A stretch of DNA of 64,000 nucleotides from an uncultured Psychroflexus sp. (GCA_913062845.1 CAJXVZ010000003.1:30096-94095); one strand, 5' to 3'; shown: positions 9,423-18,972, numbered from the stretch's first letter. Notes: a model not told the origin generated them from the sequence alone. Numbers and translations are program-made.

Positions 9423-10064
9423 CTATTCCTGCTTAACAATTATTACAGAAGCTTTGACGCCGGTAAGTAAATTCCAGACATTATTTGAATGCAAATAACC
9501 TTTATCGTCTGTGATACGCAGCTGTGCTGTGTTTGGTCCGGATTGTCCTTGATTTAAAGCTACAAATTCAATCTTGTTAAAACCAACTTCCATTGGAATG
9601 TCTATTGAAGTAAAGCCGGGTCTAAGCAAAACATTTTCAGCTATAACTTTTCCATTGAGCAATATATCTACACGATCACCATCAAATGCCATGTGATCCC
9701 TGAACATAAAAGTCATTTTTTCAGCATTAGAATTAATTATACCAAAATCCATGTCATTGGCATATTTCTCAGCATCAAAATTGTTACCTTCATTTCCGGC
9801 ATCAAAATTAAACTTACTGTCCCAGGCCTGACCGGGATCGGTATATTTACTTTTAGCTGTAAAGTCTACACCTTTGTCTTCTTCTTTATTCAAAAACATC
9901 CCGTTACTACTTCGGTTTGGGATACCAAAAGTGCTTGTTGTAGATTTTGAGTTGCTTTTTGAAGAATTGAATATTGAACCACTACTGGTCTTACTACCAC
10001 TATCGATCTGAGCCATTAGTGAAAAGCTCGCAAAAAGCAGGATCAATGACAATATAAATTTCAT
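9423..10064 (-). CDS. Secreted protein of unknown function
   Basis: The 213-residue protein has a clear signal peptide ('MKFILSLILLFASFSLMAQ') and then a Ser/Thr/Lys-rich low-complexity stretch (about residues 22-50). The last ~90 residues look like a compact beta domain ('DHMAFDGDRVDILLNGKVIA', 'LRPGFTSIDIPMEVG', 'GPNTAQLRITDDKG'), a pattern of carbohydrate- or lectin-like beta-sandwich folds. No catalytic motif is visible. It is the first gene of a minus-strand group leading to the frameshifted membrane protein and M1 peptidase. I do not recognise a named family. Confidence 0.8.
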   Translation of the reverse strand: MKFILSLILLFASFSLMAQIDSGSKTSSGSIFNSSKSNSKSTTSTFGIPNRSSNGMFLNKEEDKGVDFTAKSKYTDPGQAWDSKFNFDAGNEGNNFDAEKYANDMDFGIINSNAEKMTFMFRDHMAFDGDRVDILLNGKVIAENVLLRPGFTSIDIPMEVGFNKIEFVALNQGQSGPNTAQLRITDDKGYLHSNNVWNLLTGVKASVIIVKQE

Positions 10065-10211
10065 AATACAAATATAAAGTTTTATTTCTTAGTGAATTAC
10101 TTTCCAAATGTTAACTTTAAACTATCTTTTAGATGATTGCAAAACTTTAAGTGCATTTTCAAAAATTGTTAAGGTTAAATTATTCTGATAAAATAGTTCA
10201 CATTTTTCAAT

Positions 10212-10219
10212 TAAGTTTG
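10212..10219 (+). promoter_or_regulatory. Candidate -7 promoter box for gldA
   Basis: TAAGTTTG matches TAnnTTTG exactly and ends 18 bases before the gldA ATG. A clear -33 TTTG was not found at the normal distance. Confidence 0.35.
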
Positions 10220-10237
10220 AAACAATAATAATACCAA

Positions 10238-11134
10238 ATGTCAATTTCAACAGAAGGAATTACAAAAACATATAATTCTCAAAAAGCATTGAATAATGTG
10301 AGTTTTGAGATACCAAAAGGTCAAATAGTTGGATTTCTGGGGCCAAATGGAGCCGGAAAATCTACGATGATGAAAATTCTCACAGGTTACATCAACACTT
10401 ATGAAGGAGACGCAAAAATCAACAATATAGACATCAGAAAATATCCATTAGATATTCAACATAACATAGGATACCTTCCGGAACACAACCCATTATATAC
10501 AGATATGTATGTAAGAGAATTTTTAAATTTCAATGCCAATATTTACAATTGCTCTAAAAACAGTGTTGAAGACGTTATTGATTTAACTAACCTTAGTCCG
10601 GAGGCACATAAAAAAATAAACCAATTGTCCAAGGGTTACCGCCAAAGGGTTGGACTGGCTGCCGCACTTGTTCATGACCCGGAAATACTCATTTTAGACG
10701 AACCAACGACTGGTCTGGATCCCAACCAGTTAGTCGAAATACGTAGTCTTATCAAGAGCATAGGCAAAGACAAAACCACACTTCTTTCCACACATATTAT
10801 GCAGGAAGTAGAAGCGATTTGCGATAGGGTAATCATTATAAATAAAGGAGAAGTTGTTGCCGATGAAATGCTGGACGATTTAACCAAAAACCAGCAACAA
10901 ATCATTCATGTAGAATTGGATTATAGTGTTGAACTGGAAGCTTTCAACCGGCTTTCCAAAGTTAAGAAAGCCGAGGAAATTGGACTTTATACCTATGAAC
11001 TTCATTTTGATACGGACAAAGATATGCGCTCATACGTCTTTGATTTTGCACATGATATAGGACTAAAGATCAAAACACTAAACCGTAAAAATCAAAGTCT
11101 GGAAGAATTATTTAAATCTTTAACTTCAAAATAA
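10238..11134 (+). CDS. gldA: Gliding motility ABC transporter ATPase GldA
   Basis: ATP-binding subunit of the GldA-GldF-GldG transporter, needed for flavobacterial gliding in species such as F. johnsoniae. The 298-residue protein has Walker A 'GPNGAGKSTMMK', a Q-loop region 'IGYLPEHNPLY', the signature 'LSKGYRQRVGLA', Walker B 'ILILDEPTTGLDP' and the H-loop 'LLSTHIMQEVEA'. The C-terminal ~80 residues are the GldA-type tail. The permease genes gldF and gldG are not adjacent. The symbol is based on length, sequence character and host type; a generic NatA-like ATPase is the alternative. Confidence 0.85.
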   Translation: MSISTEGITKTYNSQKALNNVSFEIPKGQIVGFLGPNGAGKSTMMKILTGYINTYEGDAKINNIDIRKYPLDIQHNIGYLPEHNPLYTDMYVREFLNFNANIYNCSKNSVEDVIDLTNLSPEAHKKINQLSKGYRQRVGLAAALVHDPEILILDEPTTGLDPNQLVEIRSLIKSIGKDKTTLLSTHIMQEVEAICDRVIIINKGEVVADEMLDDLTKNQQQIIHVELDYSVELEAFNRLSKVKKAEEIGLYTYELHFDTDKDMRSYVFDFAHDIGLKIKTLNRKNQSLEELFKSLTSK

Positions 11135-11139
11135 GAGTT

Positions 11140-12483
11140 ATGAATAAACTAAAGTTTACCATCATTTTTTTGTCATTATTATTTTCAGGATTCGCACAGC
11201 AAAACCCGAAAATTTATGATATCATAGAGAATGTATCTGCCGAAAGAATTGAAAACGACATCCGGACGTTGGCAAATTTTGGAACCAGAAACACCTTTAG
11301 CGATACTTTGAGTGAGACCAGAGGTATAGGTGCAGCCAGAAGATGGATAAAAGCAGAATTTGAAAAAATATCTGAAGCCTGTAATGGATGTCTGGAAATA
11401 TTCTACCAAAGGACCATGGTTACACCGGAGATGGGCAACAGGGTACCTAAAGCAGCTGAAGTTGTAAATGTCGTAGCCATTCTAAGAGGAAAAACAAATC
11501 CAGATTCTTACATCATGATGAGCGGAGATATAGATTCCAGAGCCTCAGACACACAGGATTTCACAACGGATGCACCGGGCGCAAATGACAATGCCAGTGG
11601 TATGGCAGGAACCATCGAGGCAGCAAGAGTACTATCTAAATATGAGTTTGAAAACAGCATAGCATTTGTTGGTTTAAGTGGTGAAGAACAAGGATTATTT
11701 GGCGGTAAGTTTCTTGCTGAATTCGCCAAAGAAAATAAATGGCATATCATAGGAATACTCAACAATGACATGATAGGCAATATAAAAGGTATTGATGGCG
11801 TGATAGACAACAGAAGTTTTAGAATATTTAGTGAGGCACATAACCCAACAGAAACCGAAAGGGAACGCCTTATGAAACGTTACTATGGCGGCGAAGTTGA
11901 CGGCGTATCCAGACAATTGGCAAGATATGTTCACAAAACTACAAAAACCTACATGCCGGAGATGAATCCAATAATGATATACAGGTTAGACAGGTTTGGT
12001 CGTGGAGGACATCATAAACCTTTTAATGATCTTGGCTATCCGGGAATAAGAATTATGGAAGCTCACGAAAATTATGTTCAACAACACCAGGACATCCGGG
12101 TTGAAAATGGCATTGAATATGGAGACGTGATAAAACACGTCAACTTTGATTTTGCCAAAAAGCTAACAGCTGTTAATGCCATTAATCTGGCCAGCCTGGC
12201 CTGGGCACCAAAAAAACCGGAAAACGTAAAAATTGGTGGCGCTGTACAACCTTCTACAACTTTAAGATGGGACACCAACAACAACCAGAACGTCAAAGGC
12301 TATATGATTTACTGGAGAGAGACAACCTCACCGGTCTGGCAATACAGCAGATATGTAGGCAATGTCAATGAATTTACATTGGAAAATATCGTCATTGATA
12401 ATTATTTTTTTGGTGTTGCCAGTATCAGCAAAGATGGCTTTGAAAGTGTGGTTTCTTTCCCATCAGGATTGATTAGAAATTAG
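11140..12483 (+). CDS. M28 family metallopeptidase with C-terminal fibronectin III domain
   Basis: Exported zinc peptidase-like protein of 447 residues. Signal peptide ('FTIIFLSLLFSGFAQ'), then the M28 domain with 'DAPGANDNASG', 'VGLSGEEQGLFG' and 'NNDMIGNI', and a C-terminal domain of about 85 residues ('TTLRWDTNNNQNVKGYMIYW') typical of fibronectin type III. The stretch where M28 enzymes usually have a His ligand (GHYD type) reads 'MMSGDIDSRA', with Asp in place of His. It starts 5 bases after gldA and may be co-transcribed with it. Confidence 0.88.
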   Translation: MNKLKFTIIFLSLLFSGFAQQNPKIYDIIENVSAERIENDIRTLANFGTRNTFSDTLSETRGIGAARRWIKAEFEKISEACNGCLEIFYQRTMVTPEMGNRVPKAAEVVNVVAILRGKTNPDSYIMMSGDIDSRASDTQDFTTDAPGANDNASGMAGTIEAARVLSKYEFENSIAFVGLSGEEQGLFGGKFLAEFAKENKWHIIGILNNDMIGNIKGIDGVIDNRSFRIFSEAHNPTETERERLMKRYYGGEVDGVSRQLARYVHKTTKTYMPEMNPIMIYRLDRFGRGGHHKPFNDLGYPGIRIMEAHENYVQQHQDIRVENGIEYGDVIKHVNFDFAKKLTAVNAINLASLAWAPKKPENVKIGGAVQPSTTLRWDTNNNQNVKGYMIYWRETTSPVWQYSRYVGNVNEFTLENIVIDNYFFGVASISKDGFESVVSFPSGLIRN

Positions 12484-12638
12484 ACCAGAACTTAATTTTG
12501 ATGATTTTTCATCTACGTAAAATATTAATTTTCAATTAAATATATATTTTATTTTAAATAATTTGAAAATTATTTTTAACTTCCTGTAACCTTAACTGTC
12601 TTTTATACGTATAAAGTAATACACTATAAAATTTTGAA

Positions 12639-13502
12639 ATGAGACAACTTAAGATTACAAAACAAGTTACTAATCGTGAAACTGCTTCTTTAGACAAATA
12701 TCTACAGGAAATTGGAAAAGTAGATCTTATCACAGCTGAGGAAGAAGTGGAGTTGGCACAACGCATTAAAGCAGGTGATGACAGAGCTTTAGAGAAATTG
12801 ACCAATGCCAATTTAAGATTTGTTGTTTCTGTAGCAAAACAGTATCAAAATCAAGGACTAACGCTTCCTGATCTGATCAATGAAGGTAATTTAGGTTTGA
12901 TTAAAGCAGCTAAAAGATTTGATGAAACACGTGGTTTCAAATTTATTTCTTATGCTGTTTGGTGGATCAGACAGTCTATTTTACAGGCTTTAGCAGAGCA
13001 ATCACGTGTTGTGAGACTTCCGCTCAACAAAATTGGAACCATCAATAAGATCAATAAAGCATATGCTTTATTGGAGCAAAATAATGAGCGTCCACCAAGT
13101 CCGGAAGAGATTGCCAAAGAACTGGATATGACTGTAAACGATGTTAAAGAGTCCCTTAAAAATTCCGGTCGTCACGTTTCTATGGATGCTCCTCTTGTTG
13201 AAGGTGAAGACTCAAACCTCTATGATGTTTTAAATTTTGGAGAGTCACCAAATCCAGACAAACAACTCATCCATGAATCACTTCAAAAGGAAATTGAACG
13301 CGCGCTAGAAACGCTCACAACCCGCGAAGCCGACGTGTTGCGTTTGTACTTTGGGTTAAATAACCAACAACCAATGACCCTGGAAGAGATTGCCCAGATC
13401 TTTGGACTTACCAGAGAGAGAGTCCGCCAAATCAAAGAAAAAGGCGTACGCAGACTGAAGCATACCAACAGAAGTAGAATTTTGAAGAATTACCTAGGTT
13501 AA
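12639..13502 (+). CDS. rpoD: Primary RNA polymerase sigma factor (RpoD/SigA)
   Basis: Housekeeping sigma-70 factor of the compact Bacteroidota type (287 residues, short region 1). Regions 2 to 4 are complete: '[16 protein letters not shown]' (2.1), '[18 protein letters not shown]' (2.2), '[15 protein letters not shown]' (2.3/2.4), region 3, and the region 4 helix-turn-helix '[20 protein letters not shown]'. It is monocistronic, with its own leader of about 150 bp and a strong UUCG terminator 28 bases downstream. Confidence 0.96.
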   Translation: MRQLKITKQVTNRETASLDKYLQEIGKVDLITAEEEVELAQRIKAGDDRALEKLTNANLRFVVSVAKQYQNQGLTLPDLINEGNLGLIKAAKRFDETRGFKFISYAVWWIRQSILQALAEQSRVVRLPLNKIGTINKINKAYALLEQNNERPPSPEEIAKELDMTVNDVKESLKNSGRHVSMDAPLVEGEDSNLYDVLNFGESPNPDKQLIHESLQKEIERALETLTTREADVLRLYFGLNNQQPMTLEEIAQIFGLTRERVRQIKEKGVRRLKHTNRSRILKNYLG

Positions 13503-13530
13503 AATTAATTCATTTTAGAATTCTTACTTA

Positions 13531-13557
13531 AAACCTTGTCTTCGGACAAGGTTTTTT
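13531..13557 (+). terminator. Intrinsic terminator after the sigma factor gene
   Basis: AAACCTTGTC (13531-13540), TTCG tetraloop, GACAAGGTTT (13545-13554), followed by further T residues. A perfect 10-bp stem with a cUUCGg tetraloop. Confidence 0.93.
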
Positions 13558-13597
13558 TATTGGTATTGCAGCCTTTTTACCAAATAAAACTAAAATA

Positions 13598-13629
13598 TTG
13601 TACATCTTTTTTCGATAAACTTATATTTA
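13598..13629 (+). promoter_or_regulatory. Promoter for the second M28 peptidase gene
   Basis: TTG at 13598-13600 and TATATTTA at 13622-13629 are separated by 21 bases, close to the Bacteroidota TTTG/TAnnTTTG pattern (last base of the -7 box is A, not G). The ATG follows 12 bases later. Confidence 0.4.
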
Positions 13630-13641
13630 CAAAAAAAATCA

Positions 13642-14571
13642 ATGCCTAAAACTTTATTATTCATTGTCCTCGTTCTGATGTCATTTTTTAATCATGCTCA
13701 GGCACAAGACCAAAAAGCAGAAATAGAAAAACATCTTAGAGCATTGGCATCAGACGAAATGCAGGGCAGAGAGTCAGGAACTTTGGGCCTTGAAAAGTCA
13801 GCAGAATACATTGAAAACTACTTCAAATCTGAGAATATAAAACCATACTATAAAACCTACAGGGATACTTTCTATCTCAAAAATGAAAAAGTAGCTTACA
13901 ACCTTCTTGCCTATAAAGCAGGAACAGATCCATTACTTTCCAAAAACCCGATTATTATCGGCGCCCATTATGATCATATTGGTTATCGAAAACCTGTAAA
14001 TGGTGATAGTATTGCCAATGGTGCAAATGACAATGCTTCAGGAACTGTAGCAGTTATGCAACTTGCTAAATTGCTGAAAGATAAAGAAACCAAAAGACCT
14101 TTGATCTTTATACTTTTTGATGCTGAGGAAAAAGGTTTGGTCGGCTCAAAATATCTCGCTGAAAAATTTAAAAGTGAAGATGTTCTGCCATACATTGTCT
14201 TCAACATAGAAATGGTTGGTGTACCAATGCCGGAGTATCCGGATTCAGCTTATCTAACCGGATTTCAAAGATCAAATTTTGCAGAGGTATTTAATTCATA
14301 TCTGTCCGATGAAAATTTGATTTTTTCACCACAGTCAAAAAAATACAGGTTATTTACAAGAAGTGATAATCATCCTTTTTATAAAGTCTTTAAAATACCT
14401 GCTCACTCTGTTTCAACTTTTGATTTCACAAATTACGATTTCTATCATCAGGTAGGTGATGAAGCAGATAAAATGGATTACAGGCATATGGATCGCCTTA
14501 TTTCACAATGGTCTGTAGCACTTTTAAATATTGCAAATCATGAGGATAACCAAATTAAAATGAACAAATAA
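13642..14571 (+). CDS. M28 family zinc aminopeptidase, exported
   Basis: 309-residue peptidase with a signal peptide ('LLFIVLVLMSFFNHAQAQ'). The M28 zinc site is intact: 'GAHYDHIG' (His and Asp), 'GANDNASGT' (bridging Asp) and 'FDAEEKGLVGS' (catalytic and ligand Glu), with a C-terminal 'TFDFTNYDFYHQ' that carries the last His. It probably cleaves N-terminal residues from peptides in the periplasm. It ends in a TAATG overlap with the SDR gene. Confidence 0.92.
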   Translation: MPKTLLFIVLVLMSFFNHAQAQDQKAEIEKHLRALASDEMQGRESGTLGLEKSAEYIENYFKSENIKPYYKTYRDTFYLKNEKVAYNLLAYKAGTDPLLSKNPIIIGAHYDHIGYRKPVNGDSIANGANDNASGTVAVMQLAKLLKDKETKRPLIFILFDAEEKGLVGSKYLAEKFKSEDVLPYIVFNIEMVGVPMPEYPDSAYLTGFQRSNFAEVFNSYLSDENLIFSPQSKKYRLFTRSDNHPFYKVFKIPAHSVSTFDFTNYDFYHQVGDEADKMDYRHMDRLISQWSVALLNIANHEDNQIKMNK

Positions 14572-15254
14572 TGACAAAAACAATCATCATAACCGGTACC
14601 AGCCGAGGAATTGGTTTTGAACTTGTAAAGATCTTTGCCGAAAAACAATATCAAGTTTTTGCCTTATCAAGAAATGATAAACCTGTTAATGCTCTCGGTC
14701 ATAAAAATGTATTCAGTCTTTCCTGTGACTTGAGTGATGAAAGTTCAATTCAAAAAAATATAGAATATATCTCTGCCAAAACGGATAAAGTGGATATCCT
14801 TATAAACAATGCAGGAAAATTTATGAATCAGGCCTTTGAAGAAACAAATGTAAATGATGTTAGAGCTGTTTATGAGGCAAATGTCTTTGGTGTTTTTGGT
14901 TTAACATCAAAACTGATTAGGGCCTTTAGCAAAATTGGTCATACCGTAAATATTTCGAGCATGGGTGGTATTCAGGGTAGTGTTAAATTTCCGGGGCTTG
15001 CCGCTTACAGCTCAAGCAAAGCAGCACTGATTTGTATGACTGAGTTATTGGCAGAAGAATACAAAGAGACCGAAATGGCTTTTAACTGTCTCGCGCTCGG
15101 AGCTGTAGAAACTGAAATGCTCAAAGAAGCATTTCCGGGTTTTCAAGCACCCGTAAATGCAAAAGAAATGGCTGAATATATTTCAAATTTTGCAATTGAA
15201 GGTAAAAAGTATTATAATGGAAAAACATTACAGGTTTCGAATTCCACACCCTAA
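14571..15254 (+). CDS. Short-chain dehydrogenase/reductase
   Basis: NAD(P)-dependent oxidoreductase with a Rossmann fold, 227 residues. The cofactor motif is 'TGTSRGIG' near residue 8, followed by the 'INNAG' motif and the catalytic Ser...Tyr-x3-Lys ('NISSMGG' and 'YSSSKAA'). The substrate cannot be told from sequence. It is translationally coupled to the upstream peptidase (TAATG) and 2 bases upstream of the SprT-like gene. Confidence 0.9.
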   Translation: MTKTIIITGTSRGIGFELVKIFAEKQYQVFALSRNDKPVNALGHKNVFSLSCDLSDESSIQKNIEYISAKTDKVDILINNAGKFMNQAFEETNVNDVRAVYEANVFGVFGLTSKLIRAFSKIGHTVNISSMGGIQGSVKFPGLAAYSSSKAALICMTELLAEEYKETEMAFNCLALGAVETEMLKEAFPGFQAPVNAKEMAEYISNFAIEGKKYYNGKTLQVSNSTP

Positions 15255-15256
15255 AA

Positions 15257-15853
15257 GTGACTTCAGTATTACAGAAATATTTGCCTGATAAATCTGTTGC
15301 TTTTGTAGAAGAGCTGTTAAAGACTTATAAGGTGCATTTAAAAATTGTAAATGAAAGGCAAACCAAACACGGCGATTACAGGCCTCTGCCCAATGGAGGG
15401 CACCAAATTACTGTAAATGCCAATTTGAATCCATACCGGTTTTTAATTACCCTCATACATGAAATAGCACATTTACTTGTTTTTCAAAACTACCCAAGAT
15501 CGGTAAAACCTCACGGTATAGAGTGGAAACTGACCTTTCAGCAATTGATGTTACCTCTTATAAACCCAATGATTTTTCCTGAACAGCTTTTGCCACTCAT
15601 TGCCAATCATTTTAAAAATCCAAGAGCAAGCAGCGATACAGATGCGAGATTATCTATTGCATTAAAAGCATACGATAAACCTTCAAATAAAAGTTATATA
15701 TTTGAATTACCCATTGGGACACACTTTTGCTTACCAAATGGCAGAATATTTGTCAAAGGAGAAAAATTGAGGAAAAGATACAAGTGCAAGGAGTTGTCCA
15801 CAGGGAAAATGTATGTTTTTCAACCTAATGCTGAGGTTGAAGTTTTAAAATAA
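15257..15853 (+). CDS. SprT-like zinc metalloprotease-domain protein
   Basis: 198-residue cytoplasmic protein with the SprT-type metal motif 'LIHEIAHLLVFQ' (HExxH) about residue 75 and a further conserved His in 'KPHGIEWK'. The C-terminal zinc-ribbon cysteines are mostly absent; only isolated Cys residues remain. A GTG start at 15257 is used because it is the first start in frame after the SDR stop and no ATG is near. Function is uncertain: SprT-family proteins have been linked to proteolysis of DNA-protein crosslinks in eukaryotes. Confidence 0.82.
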   Translation: MTSVLQKYLPDKSVAFVEELLKTYKVHLKIVNERQTKHGDYRPLPNGGHQITVNANLNPYRFLITLIHEIAHLLVFQNYPRSVKPHGIEWKLTFQQLMLPLINPMIFPEQLLPLIANHFKNPRASSDTDARLSIALKAYDKPSNKSYIFELPIGTHFCLPNGRIFVKGEKLRKRYKCKELSTGKMYVFQPNAEVEVLK

Positions 15854-15889
15854 TTTAAAATTCTACATCATAAACGAATGTAGGTTGCT

Positions 15890-17368
15890 ATGGAAAGTAA
15901 TTCAACCAACGAAAATAAAACAGGAACAGAAACCCAAAACCAACAGGAAGAAAAGGTAAGAAAAAGCTTCAAAGAGACCTATGGCAGTCTAAGGTCCTAT
16001 TTGTTGCATCTGTTAGACATCAGAGACGAAACGGATCGTGATACCACCATGGAAGCCATTCTGAAAGATATCCCATTTCGTGGTCACAATGCCTGGATTC
16101 TTATATTTTCAATAATCGTTGCATCAGTAGGTCTTAATGTAGGAAGTACCGCCGTAATCATTGGTGCCATGCTTATATCCCCTTTGATGGGTCCTATTGT
16201 TGGCCTGGGATTCTCTGTAGCTATCAATGATTTGGATACCCTGAAGCGTTCTCTGGTAAATCTTGGCGTGATGGTTGTCCTTAGTTTGATAACCGCTTCT
16301 TTGTATTTTTGGATATCTCCACTCACAGAAAGCACAGATCCAAACGAAGAAATTATATCGAGAACCTACCCCACAATACTTGATGTTATCGTGGCTATCT
16401 TTGGTGGATTAGCGCTTATAATTGCAAAAACAAAAAAAGGAACAATATCTACGGTAATTATGGGTGTTGCAATAGCTACAGCTTTAATGCCGCCTTTGTG
16501 TACGGCCGGCTATGGCATAGCTGTATGGGACATTTCCATTTTTGGTGGTGCCATGTATCTTTTTACGATCAACACCATTTTTATTGCCCTGTCTACCTTT
16601 TTGGTTTCAAAAATTTTACGATTCCCTTTAGTAAAATATGCGAATTCTCTGAGACGTAAAAGGATATCACAATTGGCTTCTATCATTGCTATTGTTGTGA
16701 TGTTACCTAGTGTGTACCTCTTTTATATGCTCTGGGAAGAATCTACATTTTTAAAGAGTGCAGAAACATTTGTAAAAGCCGAACTTGAACCATACAAGGA
16801 CTCTTATCTTCAGAAAAACGCAACCAATATTGAATATCATACTGATAGAACATCTGTAATTGAGGTTTCCTTTCTTGGCAAGGAAATTCCGGATGAAGTC
16901 ATAAAACTGTGGAAATCAAAATTAAGTCAGTATGAAAAACTGGAGGATACAGATCTGAAAGTTTTACAGAATGAAAGTTCAGAGAATTTCAATCAGTTTA
17001 AGTACTTAAAAGAGCTAAAAACCCGTGATTCTTTAGAGTTGATATCAAAAAAGATGGAGGTCTTATTATTGAACAGAAAGCTCGATTCTATCATTTCAGC
17101 CGGTAATAAAAACAATATACCTTTCAACAGAATAGCGAAAGAAATACGCCTGAATTATGGCAAGGTGACCGATGTCGCATTTGCAGAAATGCTGTATGAC
17201 AATGATACCACAATTGATACAGTGCCAACTTTTAAAGTCATGTGGGATGGTCCACTCTCATATAAGGAAAAACTGGAATTTGAAAAGAAATTATCAGATT
17301 GGTTAGCCTATAAAATTGATACTGAAAAAATTGACATTGATATAAGACCAACAGAAATAACTGAATAG
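15890..17368 (+). CDS. DUF389 family membrane protein
   Basis: 492-residue integral membrane protein. A hydrophilic N-terminus precedes about six transmembrane segments between residues 65 and 285, with the family's 'GSTAVIIGAMLISPLMGPI' and 'IATALMPPLCTAGYG' signatures. A hydrophilic C-terminal region of about 200 residues follows, probably outside the cytoplasm. The function of DUF389 proteins is not established. The stop lies 3 bases from the end of the convergent ABC gene. Confidence 0.9.
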   Translation: MESNSTNENKTGTETQNQQEEKVRKSFKETYGSLRSYLLHLLDIRDETDRDTTMEAILKDIPFRGHNAWILIFSIIVASVGLNVGSTAVIIGAMLISPLMGPIVGLGFSVAINDLDTLKRSLVNLGVMVVLSLITASLYFWISPLTESTDPNEEIISRTYPTILDVIVAIFGGLALIIAKTKKGTISTVIMGVAIATALMPPLCTAGYGIAVWDISIFGGAMYLFTINTIFIALSTFLVSKILRFPLVKYANSLRRKRISQLASIIAIVVMLPSVYLFYMLWEESTFLKSAETFVKAELEPYKDSYLQKNATNIEYHTDRTSVIEVSFLGKEIPDEVIKLWKSKLSQYEKLEDTDLKVLQNESSENFNQFKYLKELKTRDSLELISKKMEVLLLNRKLDSIISAGNKNNIPFNRIAKEIRLNYGKVTDVAFAEMLYDNDTTIDTVPTFKVMWDGPLSYKEKLEFEKKLSDWLAYKIDTEKIDIDIRPTEITE

Positions 17369-17371
17369 AAA

Positions 17372-18136
17372 CTAATAGCCTTTTTGTTGTGCTATTCTTA
17401 CTTTTTTATAAAGCTCAGAAGAATACACAAACCTCGTAACTGCTTCGTTATCTGTTTTGTGGATTATTGTATTATCACCTTCCCATGCTATTTTCCCGTT
17501 TTCAAGATATACTATTTTCTCTCCTATTTCAAAAACGGAATTCATATCATGTGTATTGACAACAGTTGTAATATTGAATTCGTGGGTAATTTCCTGAATT
17601 AAATTATCAATTACAGTAGCTGTTTTAGGGTCTAATCCGGAGTTTGGTTCGTCACAAAACAAAAACTTTGGTCTGTTTACTACTGCGCGTGCAATGGAAA
17701 CCCTTTTCTGCATGCCACCACTAATTTCAGATGGAAATTTATGATTGGCGTTAATAAGGTTTACCCTTTTCAAAACCTCGTTTACCCTGTCCAGCATTTC
17801 AGATTTTGTACCATCTGAAAACATCTGCAAAGGAAACATTACGTTCTGCTCTACGGTCATGGAATCAAACAAAGCGCCGCCCTGAAAAACCATACCTATT
17901 TGTTTACGTAATTCCCTTTTTTGTGATGGTGTAAGTTCCCTGTATTTCATATCACCATAACAAATATTACCTTTTTCAGGCACAAATAACCCAAGCATAC
18001 ACTTTAAAAAGACTGTCTTTCCGGATCCGGACTGTCCGATGATAAGGTTGGTTTGCCCTTGTTCAAAAGTGGTACTGATGCCTTTAAGCACATCAAGTTC
18101 TCCAAACGTCTTATGTAAGTTTTCTACTTTGATCAT
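17372..18136 (-). CDS. ABC transporter ATP-binding protein, MlaF type
   Basis: ATPase of an MlaEF-like lipid transporter of the envelope. Walker A 'IGQSGSGKTVFLK', signature 'ISGGMQKRVSIARA', Walker B 'FLFCDEPNSGLDP', and the H-loop 'VNTHDMNS'. The start is taken at 'MIKVENLHKTFG' (18136), not the further-upstream in-frame Met at 18196, because the ATG there shares its A with the stop of the permease gene (TGATG) and gives the usual N-terminus. The substrate-binding MCE protein (MlaD) is not next to it. Confidence 0.92.
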   Translation of the reverse strand: MIKVENLHKTFGELDVLKGISTTFEQGQTNLIIGQSGSGKTVFLKCMLGLFVPEKGNICYGDMKYRELTPSQKRELRKQIGMVFQGGALFDSMTVEQNVMFPLQMFSDGTKSEMLDRVNEVLKRVNLINANHKFPSEISGGMQKRVSIARAVVNRPKFLFCDEPNSGLDPKTATVIDNLIQEITHEFNITTVVNTHDMNSVFEIGEKIVYLENGKIAWEGDNTIIHKTDNEAVTRFVYSSELYKKVRIAQQKGY

Positions 18137-18933
18137 CAGCTCAATAATAATTGTGTTATAATATAATTTGTCACTATGATGATAACACTCGTCCAAACAA
18201 ACGAAGTTGTTGAAGCTTTGCCCACTTCAAGAGAACCACCTTTCATGTAGAAACCATAAAATGCCGGCACTGTTGCCAATATGAAAGCAAAAACCACAGT
18301 TTTAATAAACGCATAAACAACATGAAAACTTATAAAGTCTTCCTGTAATCCCTGTAAAAAGAGATTACCATCTACAAAACCACCAAAAACACCGGCAAAA
18401 TAAGCACCTACTATTCCCATAAACATTGATATGGCTATAACAAACGGATAAAACATCATGCCTACAATCTTCGGAAAAACCAAATAATTCAAAGAATTTA
18501 TACCCATTATCTCAAGCGCATCTATTTGTTCGGTAACACGCATTGTGCCTATACTTGAGGTAATATAAGATCCAACTTTTCCAGCCATGATGATAGAGAT
18601 AAATGTTGGGGAAAACTCCAAAATTATAGATTGTCTTCCGGCAAAAGCTATGAGTGACTTTGGTATTAAGGGGTTACTCAAATTAAGTGCGGTTTGAATC
18701 GTAATTACAGCACCAATAAAAAATGAAATAAAAACAACAATTCCCAACGAACGAACAGTGAGATCATGAATTTCTTGAACAATGAGGCTCCTTAAAACAC
18801 TACCTTTAGTAAAGCGCTTAAAGACGTCTTTTATCATTATAAAATAACGGCCTATATTATTGATGTTTTTCATTAAAAAAAATAATGGTTTAAAAATAGA
18901 AAAAAATGAACGCTTCTTATTTAACTTAAGCAT
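18136..18933 (-). CDS. ABC transporter permease, MlaE type
   Basis: 265-residue membrane subunit of the same transporter. It contains the MlaE pattern: an N-terminal amphipathic segment, then five or so membrane helices with 'GIVVFISFFIGAVITIQTA', 'LEFSPTFISIIMAGKVGSYI', and the EQIDALEIMGI coupling region. The first Met (18933) may be too early; a start at residue 21 ('MKNINNIGRYF') matches relatives better. It is probably involved in phospholipid trafficking between membranes. Confidence 0.92.
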   Translation of the reverse strand: MLKLNKKRSFFSIFKPLFFLMKNINNIGRYFIMIKDVFKRFTKGSVLRSLIVQEIHDLTVRSLGIVVFISFFIGAVITIQTALNLSNPLIPKSLIAFAGRQSIILEFSPTFISIIMAGKVGSYITSSIGTMRVTEQIDALEIMGINSLNYLVFPKIVGMMFYPFVIAISMFMGIVGAYFAGVFGGFVDGNLFLQGLQEDFISFHVVYAFIKTVVFAFILATVPAFYGFYMKGGSLEVGKASTTSFVWTSVIIIVTNYIITQLLLS

Positions 18934-18957
18934 AAAGTTTTCAATTTTAAATAATCG

Positions 18958-18965
18958 TAAATTTG
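18958..18965 (+). promoter_or_regulatory. -7 promoter box for the alkaline phosphatase gene
   Basis: TAAATTTG is an exact TAnnTTTG match ending 7 bases before the ATG at 18973 (or 13 before the ATG at 18979), implying a very short leader. The -33 region holds only GTTTTC. Confidence 0.4.
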
Positions 18966-18972
18966 TAAAAAA

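Noticed and set aside
9316..9498. 60-codon plus-strand open frame over the frameshifted membrane-protein gene
   Set aside because: It is antisense to the better-supported two-frame protein and has no recognisable features.
18136..18196. 20-residue N-terminal extension of the MlaF-type ATPase
   Set aside because: It lies inside the permease coding region and has no family resemblance; the TGATG-coupled start at 18136 fits better.
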